This document shows, piece after piece, positions 15,813 to 25,572 of a stretch of DNA of 44,243 bases (position 1 is the first letter of the stretch; every line of letters starts with the position of its first letter). This stretch comes from an uncultured Butyrivibrio sp. (GTDB lineage: Bacteria; Bacillota; Clostridia; Lachnospirales; Lachnospiraceae): assembly GCA_947168935.1 (NCBI GenBank), contig CAMVNV010000013.1, forward strand, positions 1 through 44,243, in the 5' to 3' direction. A program made the position numbers and the translations under genes. The notes below the pieces were generated by a model. It did not search any database. It had not been told where the DNA came from and saw only the letters and a program-made list of their open reading frames with translations.

Positions 15813-17126
15813 ATGAACAGACAATACCACACACAAATGGAAGCAGCGAGAATGGGAATCGTAACTCCCGAGATGGAGATCGTTGCTAAAAACGAAGGAA
15901 GAACAACTGAATTTATAAGAGAGCATGTTGCAAAAGGACAAATTGCGATCCCTGCCAACCCAAGACACAAGGGCCTTAAGCCAAACGGAATCGGAAGCAT
16001 GCTCAAGACCAAGATCAATGTAAATCTTGGTGTCAGCCGCGACTGTAAAGACTATGACATTGAGATGGAAAAAGTAATGAGCGCTGTTAACCTTGGTGCA
16101 GAAGCTATCATGGATCTTTCAAGTCATGGTAATACTCAGCCCTTTAGACAGCTTCTTTGCAGTAAATGTCCTGCCATGATCGGTACTGTTCCGATCTACG
16201 ATAGCGTAATCCACTATCAAAGAGACCTTGCTGATCTTACAGCAAAAGATTTTATTGATGTTGTAAGACTCCATGCAGAAGACGGCGTTGACTTTGTAAC
16301 TCTTCACTGTGGAATCACAAGAAAGACCATAAGCCAGATCAGGGATGGAAGCCGTAAGATGAATATCGTAAGCAGAGGCGGAAGTCTTGTATTTGCATGG
16401 ATGGCAATGACAGGACATGAGAATCCTTTCTATGAGTATTACGATGAGATCTTAGAGATCTGCAGAGAGCACGACGTAACAGTAAGTCTTGGTGATGCCT
16501 GCAGACCAGGATGCCTTGCTGATGCAACAGACCCTTGCCAGATAGAAGAGCTTATAAGACTCGGTGAACTTACTCAGAGAGCCTGGGATAGGGATGTTCA
16601 GGTTATGGTTGAAGGCCCGGGCCATGTTCCAATGGATCAGATCGCAGCTAACATGAAAGTGCAGCAGACTATCTGTAAAGGTGCACCTTTCTATGTACTG
16701 GGACCACTTGTTACTGATATTGCTCCAGGATATGACCACATTACAGCTGCCATAGGCGGAGCTATTGCCGCAGCTTCAGGTGCTGCTTTCCTTTGCTACG
16801 TAACTCCAGCTGAGCACCTTGCTCTTCCTAACGTAGAAGATGTCCGTCAGGGAATAATCGCAAGTAAGATCGCAGCTCATGCTGCTGATATAGCTAAGGG
16901 ACTTCCCGGTGCAAGAGACCAGGATGACAGAATGGCTGATGCAAGAAGAAAGCTTGACTGGGATGCTCAGTTCTTAGAAGCTCTTGACCCGGAAACTGCC
17001 AAAGCCATAAGAGACAGCCGCGCTCCTGAAGATGATCACAGTGATACCTGCAGCATGTGCGGTAAGTTCTGCGCAGTACGTAGTATGAACAAGGCACTTG
17101 CAGGAGAGTATATAGATATTTTGTAA
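15813..17126 (+). CDS. thiC: Phosphomethylpyrimidine synthase ThiC
   Basis: 437 residues, the short Firmicute form without the long N-terminal domain. It is a radical SAM enzyme converting aminoimidazole ribotide to HMP-P. Visible features are NPRHKGLKPNGIG, LHCGIT, VEGPGHVPMDQI and the C-terminal [4Fe-4S] motif CSMCGKFC (C-x2-C-x3-C; the E. coli form is C-x2-C-x4-C), common in this clade as far as I recall. GGAGA precedes ATG 15813. It lies 86 bases after thiD and closes the operon at a strong terminator. The operon therefore covers both HMP synthesis and thiazole salvage. Confidence 0.97.
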   Translation: MNRQYHTQMEAARMGIVTPEMEIVAKNEGRTTEFIREHVAKGQIAIPANPRHKGLKPNGIGSMLKTKINVNLGVSRDCKDYDIEMEKVMSAVNLGAEAIMDLSSHGNTQPFRQLLCSKCPAMIGTVPIYDSVIHYQRDLADLTAKDFIDVVRLHAEDGVDFVTLHCGITRKTISQIRDGSRKMNIVSRGGSLVFAWMAMTGHENPFYEYYDEILEICREHDVTVSLGDACRPGCLADATDPCQIEELIRLGELTQRAWDRDVQVMVEGPGHVPMDQIAANMKVQQTICKGAPFYVLGPLVTDIAPGYDHITAAIGGAIAAASGAAFLCYVTPAEHLALPNVEDVRQGIIASKIAAHAADIAKGLPGARDQDDRMADARRKLDWDAQFLEALDPETAKAIRDSRAPEDDHSDTCSMCGKFCAVRSMNKALAGEYIDIL

Positions 17127-17134
17127 TATATAAA

Positions 17135-17170
17135 GCATGGCGATCAGACCAGATCGCCATGCATTTTTTT
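17135..17170. terminator. Bidirectional terminator between thiC and the ABC operon
   Basis: GCATGGCGATC (17135-17145) pairs perfectly with GATCGCCATGC (17152-17162) around a 6-base loop. Seven T follow on the plus strand and an A-rich flank on the left gives T residues on the minus strand. It lies between the converging ends of thiC and the amino-acid ABC ATPase. Confidence 0.92.
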
Positions 17171-17179
17171 AGAATCTTC

Positions 17180-17935
17180 TTATATATAGAGTGCACTATC
17201 GTACTCAAATGTTCTCAAAAATTTCTTAGCACGTTCTGTTTTAGGTTCTTTAAAAAATCCCTTTACATCCTCGGCCTCTTCGACGATCTCCCCGTTATCG
17301 AAGAAAAGGATCCTGTCTGCAACTGCCTCTGCAAAGCTCATTTCATGAGTTACTATAAGCATTGTAGAACCTGACTTTGCAAGCTTAAGCATTGTTTCAA
17401 GAACTTCGTGAACCATCTCAGGATCAAGAGCTGCTGTAACTTCATCAAAAAGTAGGATCTCCGGATGCATAAGAAGTGCTCTTACTATTGCAACACGCTG
17501 CTTCTGTCCGCCTGATAGTTGGCGCGGGAAGTAGTCTTTTTTGTCCAATAATCCGACTCTGTCTAAAAGCTCTGTTGCCTCGCGGATAACTTCTTCCTTT
17601 TTTCTCTTCTGAACCTTGGTAGGAGCAAGGATCAGGTTATCAATTACGGACAGGTGCGGGAATAGTTCATAGGACTGGAACACCATGCCAATCTTCTGAC
17701 GAAGCTTCGTGATCTCTTTTTTGCCGGATTCTACAGGAAGTCCGTCCACTGTGATGACTCCGCCCTGAATCTCTTCAAGACCGTTAAGGCAGCGAAGGAA
17801 GGTACTTTTACCGCAGCCGCTGGGACCTATGATAACAACAACTTCGCCCTTTTCTACCGAAAGATTTATATCTTTTAGTACAACATTTTTGCCAAACTCT
17901 TTATGTAAATTCTTGACCTTTAATAATTCGCTCAC
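17180..17935 (-). CDS. Polar amino-acid ABC transporter ATPase
   Basis: About 251 residues from a GTG start at 17935 (VSELLKVKNLHKEFG). The GTG overlaps the stop of the upstream permease (GTGA) and has GAGGTG in front; the open frame continues upstream to 17986 but would overlap the permease more. Walker A GPSGCGKS, Q-loop FQSYELFPHL, signature LSGGQKQRVAI, Walker B ILLFDEVTAAL and the H-loop IVTHEM are complete. It powers the two permeases encoded just before it in the same transcript. Confidence 0.95.
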   Translation of the reverse strand: MSELLKVKNLHKEFGKNVVLKDINLSVEKGEVVVIIGPSGCGKSTFLRCLNGLEEIQGGVITVDGLPVESGKKEITKLRQKIGMVFQSYELFPHLSVIDNLILAPTKVQKRKKEEVIREATELLDRVGLLDKKDYFPRQLSGGQKQRVAIVRALLMHPEILLFDEVTAALDPEMVHEVLETMLKLAKSGSTMLIVTHEMSFAEAVADRILFFDNGEIVEEAEDVKGFFKEPKTERAKKFLRTFEYDSALYI

Positions 17936-18609
17936 AGAGCCCACCTCTTCTCTAAATAAACTGACAGTCTGCTGATAGGCCAGCAAACAAGGAAATACAG
18001 GAGGAATACAACTGCAAATACTCCAAATGCCGCATTTGGTGATGCCTTCCTGTTGGCCTCGATTATCTGTTGGGCAACCTTTAATACCTCTACTATTCCA
18101 ATCATCATCACAAGAGAAGTTGTCTTGATCATTCTTGTAATAAGATTTATGGAAAGAGGAATCAGCCTTCTGATCGTCTGAGGGAGTATTACATACCTGT
18201 ATGTTTGAATCTTGTTCATACCAAGTGCAAAAGATGATTCAAATTGTATCTTACTTATACTTTTGATAGACCCTCGTACGAGATCTCCCATCTCAGCAGT
18301 TCCCCAGAAGCAGAATACGAAAATGGCTGACGTTTCTGCAGACAAGTCCCATCCAAAGACTCTGGTGGTTCCAAAATAAACGATGAACAAAAGAACCATC
18401 TGTGGCATGATTCTGACTATCTCAAGATAAACTTTTAAAACTGCGCGAAGAACAGGATTTTTAAAAGTCATCAAAATTCCAACTAATAGACCAAGCAGTA
18501 TGCTGATCACAACTGATATAAGGCTGATCTCAACTGATACCCACAAACCCTGGAGAAGGCGAAGGAAGTTGGTTCCTTTAAATAAAACATCAATCCCCAA
18601 ATCCTGCAT
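17932..18609 (-). CDS. Polar amino-acid ABC transporter permease
   Basis: 225 residues with about five membrane helices. It has the EAA-loop region (SFALGMNKIQTYRYVILPQT) that docks on the ATPase, and belongs to the HisM/GlnP family. It overlaps the next permease gene by 20 bases and the ATPase by 4, so the operon is tightly packed. Together the two permeases form the heterodimeric channel. Confidence 0.93.
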   Translation of the reverse strand: MQDLGIDVLFKGTNFLRLLQGLWVSVEISLISVVISILLGLLVGILMTFKNPVLRAVLKVYLEIVRIMPQMVLLFIVYFGTTRVFGWDLSAETSAIFVFCFWGTAEMGDLVRGSIKSISKIQFESSFALGMNKIQTYRYVILPQTIRRLIPLSINLITRMIKTTSLVMMIGIVEVLKVAQQIIEANRKASPNAAFGVFAVVFLLYFLVCWPISRLSVYLEKRWAL

Positions 18610-19249
18610 AACGAAGCCTCCTTTCCAAAATAGAACCCAGAATGGATACCGGAAGCAGCATTATCAGATAAAAGACTACCAGAAGGAATAAACATTCTAT
18701 AGTTTTAGCATACATTCCGATCAGGTCCTTGGCTGTAAACATCAGGTCCATAAGGCTTATAGTTGAAAAAACTGATGTCTCTTTTAACAGGAATATGACA
18801 TTTGCAAGAAGTCCGGGAACGCTGATAGATACTGCCTGAGGCAGAATGACATAGATAAATGTCTGTTCCTTTGTCATACCAAGACTAAGAGCACTCTCTG
18901 TCTGAATAACAGCGATCGACTCAAGGCCGCTTCTAAAGCTTTCTATCATATATGCGCCGCCCAAAAGTCCAAGACCAAGCACGCCGCAGGTCTGGGCTGT
19001 GATCTTTATACCTATCTTGGGAAGAGCAAAATACAAAAAGAAAAGCTGTACCAAGAGAGGTGTATTTCTAAAAAGCTCGATATATATTCCTGTTATGGTC
19101 TTTAAGATCCTTATCTTAAAATGTAAGATAGCAGCGCCCGCAAGGCCTACCAAAAGGCTCAAGGCGATGCCCTGCCATCCTATCTTAAGAGTAAGGGCAA
19201 GCGCATCCTTATATAAAGGAAGATAGCTTTCTATAACCGCATAGTCCAT
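18590..19249 (-). CDS. Polar amino-acid ABC transporter permease
   Basis: 219 residues. About five membrane helices and an EAA-type loop (SALSLGMTKEQTFIYVILPQ). The FRNTPLLVQLFFLYFALP segment is typical of HisM/GlnP permeases for polar amino acids. It is encoded 72 bases after the binding protein and overlaps the downstream permease. Substrate cannot be read from permease sequence alone. Confidence 0.93.
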   Translation of the reverse strand: MDYAVIESYLPLYKDALALTLKIGWQGIALSLLVGLAGAAILHFKIRILKTITGIYIELFRNTPLLVQLFFLYFALPKIGIKITAQTCGVLGLGLLGGAYMIESFRSGLESIAVIQTESALSLGMTKEQTFIYVILPQAVSISVPGLLANVIFLLKETSVFSTISLMDLMFTAKDLIGMYAKTIECLFLLVVFYLIMLLPVSILGSILERRLRYAGFGD

Positions 19250-19321
19250 TACTCAGTTTCCTTTGTGGTTTTGTTTATCTTTTTTCTAATGAAAGAATTA
19301 TTGCTTTTTTCGTAGTACCGA

Positions 19322-20230
19322 TTAGTTCTTTGAAGGCTCAATTACAAGTGTATCTTCGTAATCTGCGCCGTAGGTCTCAAGAAGAGTAGCCTCATATCCT
19401 GCATGGAAGAAATTCTCGCTGCCAAGTGCTACAAGCTCGTCGTTAAGCCATGCAAGGAGAGTTTCATTACCCTTAGTAACAGCAGGTGCGATCGTATCCT
19501 GATCACCAAGTGAAGGAATACCTACAACATAGCCTTCGTTCTCAAGAGAAAAAGCTATAACCTCTGTATTATCATTAGCCCATGCAACACCGTTGCCGTT
19601 CTCAAATGCTGTCTTAGCTTCTGCATATGCATCATACTTCTGAAGCTTGATATCGGGATAATTCTTAGTAAGATATGTCTCTGCTGTAGTTCCGGAGATT
19701 ACGATAACCTGATCATCAGCACCTATGCTGTCAAGACTGTCTATTACAGCACCCTCAGGTGATACAACACCAAGAGCTACATTCATGTATGGAAGAGCGA
19801 AATCAACTTCCTGTGCTCTCTCTTCTGTAACAGTGAAGTTTGCAAGGATTATATCAACCTTACCTGTCTGGAGATACTCGATTCTGTTGGCCGCTTCTGT
19901 TGATACATAGTTGATCTCAACTCCAAGATCCTGACCAAGTCTCTCAGCAAGATATACATCATAACCTGCATAGTCACCATTTTCATCAACATATCCAAAT
20001 GGACTCTTGTCTGAGAATACTCCGATATTGATAACACCGCTCTCCTTGATCTCATCAAGTGTTCTAAAACCCTGTGATGAACTTTCTGAATTATCTGTAT
20101 CTGATGAGGCTGTATTATTAGCTGTATTACTACCTGCAGCGCCTGTAGATGAGCAAGCTGTAAGTCCTGTCATTGCAAGTGCGCTCACAAGAGCAAGTCC
20201 AGTTACTTTGTTAAATAGATTCTTCTTCAT
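19322..20230 (-). CDS. Amino-acid ABC transporter substrate-binding lipoprotein
   Basis: 302 residues with a lipoprotein signal: MKKN, a hydrophobic core and the lipobox LTAC at about residues 23-26, then a Ser/Asn-rich linker. The mature part is a SBP family 3 (PBP type II) domain: INIGVFSDKSPFGYVDENG, YLAERLGQDLGV, VDIILANFTVTEERAQEVDF. These proteins bind polar amino acids such as glutamate, cystine or aspartate. A fine ribosome site (AAAGGAGG) precedes ATG 20230. It is the first gene of the four-gene operon; a GGAATTAT-containing site lies about 56-75 bases upstream. Confidence 0.95.
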   Translation of the reverse strand: MKKNLFNKVTGLALVSALAMTGLTACSSTGAAGSNTANNTASSDTDNSESSSQGFRTLDEIKESGVINIGVFSDKSPFGYVDENGDYAGYDVYLAERLGQDLGVEINYVSTEAANRIEYLQTGKVDIILANFTVTEERAQEVDFALPYMNVALGVVSPEGAVIDSLDSIGADDQVIVISGTTAETYLTKNYPDIKLQKYDAYAEAKTAFENGNGVAWANDNTEVIAFSLENEGYVVGIPSLGDQDTIAPAVTKGNETLLAWLNDELVALGSENFFHAGYEATLLETYGADYEDTLVIEPSKN

Positions 20231-20283
20231 AATATTTGTCCTCCTTTTATTAACGGCTGTTTTATAGCCTTTTGATATTTAAA

Positions 20284-20306
20284 CTATAATTCCCATCGGC
20301 TTAGTA
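20284..20306 (-). promoter_or_regulatory. Possible operator upstream of the amino-acid ABC operon
   Basis: On the minus strand the sequence reads TACTAAGCCGATGGGAATTA then TAG. The GGAATTAT core resembles the conserved half of CymR-type cysteine-control sites of Firmicutes. The full consensus is not clearly met, so this is only a hint that the transporter may carry cystine or another sulphur compound. Confidence 0.3.
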
Positions 20307-20325
20307 GGATATTATCACAAAAAAG

Positions 20326-20358
20326 AAATCAGGTCAACAACCTGATTTCGATTTTTTT
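20326..20358. terminator. Terminator downstream of the HTH gene
   Basis: AAATCAGG (20326-20333) pairs with CCTGATTT (20341-20348). On the minus strand the stem is followed by CTTTTTTG, and on the plus strand by an eight-T run (20352-20359). It ends the DUF3990/HTH transcript before the ABC operon promoter. Confidence 0.75.
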
Positions 20359-20376
20359 TAAATGTTTTTGTAAAGG

Positions 20377-21015
20377 TTACATCTCGCACAAATCTTTCAC
20401 ATCACATTTCAAAACTCTGCTAAGGGCTAAAACAGTTGCAACGGACGCCTTATTTATATCCTTTGCTCCTATCTCATATTGCTGCAGAGTCCTTAGATTA
20501 ACTCCGGATTCACTTGCAAGCTGGCTTTGAGACATCCCAAGAAGCTTTCTATATGCCTGAATCCGTCTGACTGAAGCCATATTTTTAGCCTTTTCATTTA
20601 TATATTCAACAACTTTTTCCTCATCCATTTCATGATAGGGATGATATTTCATTCGCAACTGCGCAGGTGTAATGATTCTTTGGATTTCTTTAAATGTTTT
20701 ACCAGATTCCCATTGATAATAAGCAAGCACCCATCCCGTCCAGTATTCTTTTGTTGGTTCTGAATATGACAGATCGATTTTTTTCAGACTATCATCTCCA
20801 TATATCTTTGATACAACACATTCAACCAGCTCTGTACCTGATTTACCTGCAACATATCTTGGATTACCCACTTCAAACTGAGCCGCTATACCTGAATTAA
20901 TAAATAGATGCATGAAAAAATCGATCTCAAATCCGTAATCATTCACCGCCACATCAAATGCATCTGCCAGATTCATCATCGCATCACTTAGATACAGTTG
21001 ATCATATGCATGCAT
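20377..21015 (-). CDS. HTH (XRE/Cro-type) protein with an N-terminal DUF3791-like region; putative antitoxin/regulator
   Basis: 212 residues. The C-terminal 65 are a Cro/cI HTH (RKLLGMSQSQLASESGVNLR, TLQQYEIGAKDINKAS, ALSRVLKCDVKDLCE). The first part, FFMHLFINSGIAAQFEVGNP then GTELVECVV, resembles the small DUF3791 proteins often found beside DUF3990; this is recall. The middle (EYWTGWVLAYYQWESGKTFK) is unassigned. The gene starts 4 bases after the DUF3990-like gene, so the two are co-expressed. Its likely job is to bind the two palindromes at the shared promoter and perhaps to neutralise its neighbour. Two domains plus a DNA-binding head is the usual plan of a type II antitoxin, though the order here (toxin gene first) is the reverse of most. 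Confidence 0.72.
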   Translation of the reverse strand: MHAYDQLYLSDAMMNLADAFDVAVNDYGFEIDFFMHLFINSGIAAQFEVGNPRYVAGKSGTELVECVVSKIYGDDSLKKIDLSYSEPTKEYWTGWVLAYYQWESGKTFKEIQRIITPAQLRMKYHPYHEMDEEKVVEYINEKAKNMASVRRIQAYRKLLGMSQSQLASESGVNLRTLQQYEIGAKDINKASVATVLALSRVLKCDVKDLCEM

Positions 21016-21019
21016 AAAT

Positions 21020-21673
21020 CTATTTCTCCCTTCTCATCAGATCTACCAGATATACGCCATCTCTATCAATAGTATTTGAAATATTATAAAAACTATCCCT
21101 AGCACTTTTATCTCTGGACATTTTCTTGGGATAATAAGAGGCATTATCAACCTGAATAGCCTCAATAAACTTTAATTTAGAAAAAGCTTTTTTACTCTTA
21201 ATAAAGTATTGTGTTCCAAGTTCGCCAAGGTACATTGCTTTTTCTAACTGAGCGATACTGATAGTATTTGAGATGAATGCTCTGGCAAAAGAAAAATAAG
21301 AATCATCTGCCCTATATCCCAATATAAGATCATAATCTTCTAAATCCACATGATAATGGTTCTTTAAATAATCAAGACCATCTTGAGCAATAGGACTATT
21401 AATATTAACGTTACGATGCTCCAACAATACAGTCAGCCAATCCAAAATAGAATAATCCTTACTGTTAAGATCCAGAATCCTAAGTCCATCAATATCTATT
21501 TCATAAGAATTAACAAAACCAGGCCTTTCATCATCTACAGCCCATTCTTTGGCAAGTTCTAAATGCTTTGTGCAATAAAAACCCTGTCCATAATCATTGC
21601 TTATCTTCCCACCTGTTAAAACGGGCTTTTTAATAATTTTCTCTGAACCGTGATATAAAATGATCTTTTCCAT
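21020..21673 (-). CDS. DUF3990-like protein with ADP-ribosyltransferase-type motifs; putative toxin
   Basis: 217 residues from ATG 21673 (MEKIILYHGS). This start is preferred to the ATG at 21679 because AGGAG lies 6 bases before it, whereas it abuts the other ATG. Motifs match the PARP/diphtheria-toxin class layout: IILYHGS (His8), DYGQGFYCT (Tyr33) and TQYFIKSKKAFSKLKFIEA, with Gln155 where PARPs have Glu. The family is placed in the ADP-ribosyl clan to my knowledge, and a Gln here is usual for it. It would transfer ADP-ribose from NAD to an unknown target. The partner HTH protein is encoded directly downstream. No signal peptide, so it acts inside the cell. Confidence 0.75.
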   Translation of the reverse strand: MEKIILYHGSEKIIKKPVLTGGKISNDYGQGFYCTKHLELAKEWAVDDERPGFVNSYEIDIDGLRILDLNSKDYSILDWLTVLLEHRNVNINSPIAQDGLDYLKNHYHVDLEDYDLILGYRADDSYFSFARAFISNTISIAQLEKAMYLGELGTQYFIKSKKAFSKLKFIEAIQVDNASYYPKKMSRDKSARDSFYNISNTIDRDGVYLVDLMRREK

Positions 21674-21683
21674 AAGCATCTCC

Positions 21684-21703
21684 TATACTTCTCTGGAAGT
21701 ATA
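21684..21703 (-). promoter_or_regulatory. Operator 2: perfect palindrome at the transcription start
   Basis: TATACTTC (21684-21691), TCTG spacer, GAAGTATA (21696-21703): perfect 8-base arms. On the minus strand it begins a few bases after the -10 box and runs to the ribosome site, so a bound protein would block RNA polymerase. The second, less perfect copy is 27 bases upstream. Confidence 0.8.
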
Positions 21704-21708
21704 ATTAT

Positions 21709-21737
21709 ATTGTAACTCCACAGAAGTATAGTTGCAA
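21709..21737 (-). promoter_or_regulatory. Promoter of the DUF3990/HTH module
   Basis: On the minus strand: TTGCAA (21737-21732), exactly 17 bases, then TACAAT (21714-21709). This is a good sigma-A promoter and gives a leader of roughly 30 bases before ATG 21673. Its spacer and -10 box coincide with operator 1. Confidence 0.75.
21711..21730 (-). promoter_or_regulatory. Operator 1: second copy of the palindrome, inside the promoter
   Basis: Minus strand TATACTTC-TGTG-GAGTTACA. The first arm is identical to operator 2 and the second arm is degenerate. Centre-to-centre distance from operator 2 is 27 bases, about two and a half helical turns. It covers the promoter spacer and -10. Confidence 0.7.
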
Positions 21738-21878
21738 TTGGAAACCCTCGATGAATGGACTGCTCCTCTCCTTCTGACAGCATATGTAAAACACAGAATT
21801 TATACTATCCCTCGTGATATCAGAGGAAAGTACTGGAGATGTAGGCTTTACGTACGGATATCTGATGGAAAAGATTGA
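21738..21878 (+). other. Short open fragment, possibly a gene remnant
   Basis: A 46-codon open stretch with no ATG in frame reads LETLDEWTAPLLLTAYVKHR, then IYTIPRDIRGKYWRCRLYVR and ISDGKD before TGA. It may be the tail of a lost gene. I do not recognise it. Between it and the next gene the region holds only a hairpin and an AT-rich promoter zone. Confidence 0.25.
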
Positions 21879-21908
21879 TTATAAAAAAAGACCCCTATAA
21901 AAGGGAGG

Positions 21909-21938
21909 ATGCCAGGTAAGTCCCCACTTACCTGGCAT
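21909..21938 (+). terminator. Strong hairpin, probable terminator
   Basis: A perfect 13-base stem ATGCCAGGTAAGT/ACTTACCTGGCAT (21909-21921, 21926-21938) with loop CCCC. The T-run is poor (TATTATG), so it may be a structured remnant rather than an efficient terminator. The rest of 21939-22186 is AT-rich promoter-like sequence with a TTTACG/CGTAAA hairpin near 22113-22137. Confidence 0.55.
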
Positions 21939-22192
21939 TATTATGAAAAAGTTTTTTATTAGTATTGCTTCATCTGACAATATTAGTGTATCGCATCAGT
22001 GTGACTAATAAATGATTTGGAGTAAAGAAACAAAAAACAAATTGTTAACAAAATATTAAGGCGAGAATCGTTAATAATTCCAAGGGAAAGCGGAAACGAG
22101 ATATGATAAAATGGTTTACGTAGAGGCACTGCGTAAATGTAGTAAAATATAAACGTAGTTGTTAACAGACATATATACTAAATAAATTGCGT

Positions 22193-24666
<2,474 letters not shown>

Positions 24667-24684
24667 TTATTTTAAGGGTATCAA

Positions 24685-25395
24685 ATGAACGGTTTTGTAA
24701 GAAAAGCAGTAAGACCTTTTTATGACTTTCTCTCAGCGATCAGCAGAACAGGTCTTTGGTTCACAGTTCCGCTTAAAGGGAAGAACAAGCTTAGATTCTA
24801 TTCAAGGAAAAAATGCATCGACAGAAATTTCGATCTGAATCTGGCTGCATTTGAAAAGCATAAAGAAAGAATAGAACGGGAAAAGGGTTTTATAGAAGAT
24901 CAGAATCTATACGGTGATATGAATTATGGAGTTAGCACCATGGCAGCTTCTGGCTGTGGTGTCATCGCTGTGTACAATGCTCTCAAAGTGCTTGGAATCA
25001 ATGAGTCAGGAAGTGAAGGAATTCCTTCACTTCCCAATCTCATTTCTATTTTTGAAAACAGTGGTATCACTATGGCGGGCCAGCTTGGTACAGGCCCTAA
25101 ATCTATCGCGGCTTTTTTTAGAAAAAGAGGCCTTGCGATAGAGACTACCTATGATCAAAAAAGATATGAAGAGATCGTAAGAAAAAGTTCTGTAAGTATC
25201 ATAATTATCCTCAATAACAGAGAACGCCTGCACGACTACGTTCACACCATGTGCATAACCAAAGATGAAGGGCGTCTTGTGCTCCATAACTCAAACGGAA
25301 AAAGAGAAAACTATTCTTCTATGAGAGAGCTGATGCAAGGTTGCGGCATAAAAGGTAAAGCACAGGGAATCATGCTTGTGGGAATTGTGGGATAA
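24685..25395 (+). CDS. Papain-like (C39-like) cysteine peptidase family protein
   Basis: 236 residues, no signal peptide, with a basic N-terminus. ASGCGVIAVYNALKVLG places Cys91 at the head of a helix as in C39-like peptidases. HTMCITKDEGRLVLHNS supplies His187 and a candidate Asn202, which would complete a Cys-His-Asn set. The conserved family segment between them (QLGTGPKSIAAFFRKRGL) fits C39-like proteins that lack an ABC transporter. It starts 18 bases after glpK and seems co-transcribed, which gives no functional hint. A true peptidase or a bacteriocin-type processing enzyme cannot be separated from a transglutaminase-like protein here. Confidence 0.65.
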   Translation: MNGFVRKAVRPFYDFLSAISRTGLWFTVPLKGKNKLRFYSRKKCIDRNFDLNLAAFEKHKERIEREKGFIEDQNLYGDMNYGVSTMAASGCGVIAVYNALKVLGINESGSEGIPSLPNLISIFENSGITMAGQLGTGPKSIAAFFRKRGLAIETTYDQKRYEEIVRKSSVSIIIILNNRERLHDYVHTMCITKDEGRLVLHNSNGKRENYSSMRELMQGCGIKGKAQGIMLVGIVG

Positions 25396-25572
25396 ATAAA
25401 TCAGAGTCAGAGGACAAAATTAACAAAATTTAGTAAAATTAAATTGAATATCTGTTTAAGATTTTGATCGTCTATTTATTGTAATTTTTAGGTTCATCAC
25501 ATATGATAAACTTGTAATAAAGCGAAGGGATGAAATGAAAAGTGGTCAGGAATAGGCCACAATGGAGATCAG

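Noticed and set aside
16339..16739. Minus-strand frames opposite thiC
   Set aside because: Antisense shadows; thiC coding is unambiguous.
17041..17085. ThiC iron-sulphur motif C-x2-C-x3-C as a defect
   Set aside because: Short Firmicute ThiC proteins are, as far as I recall, often built this way; all other catalytic motifs are present.
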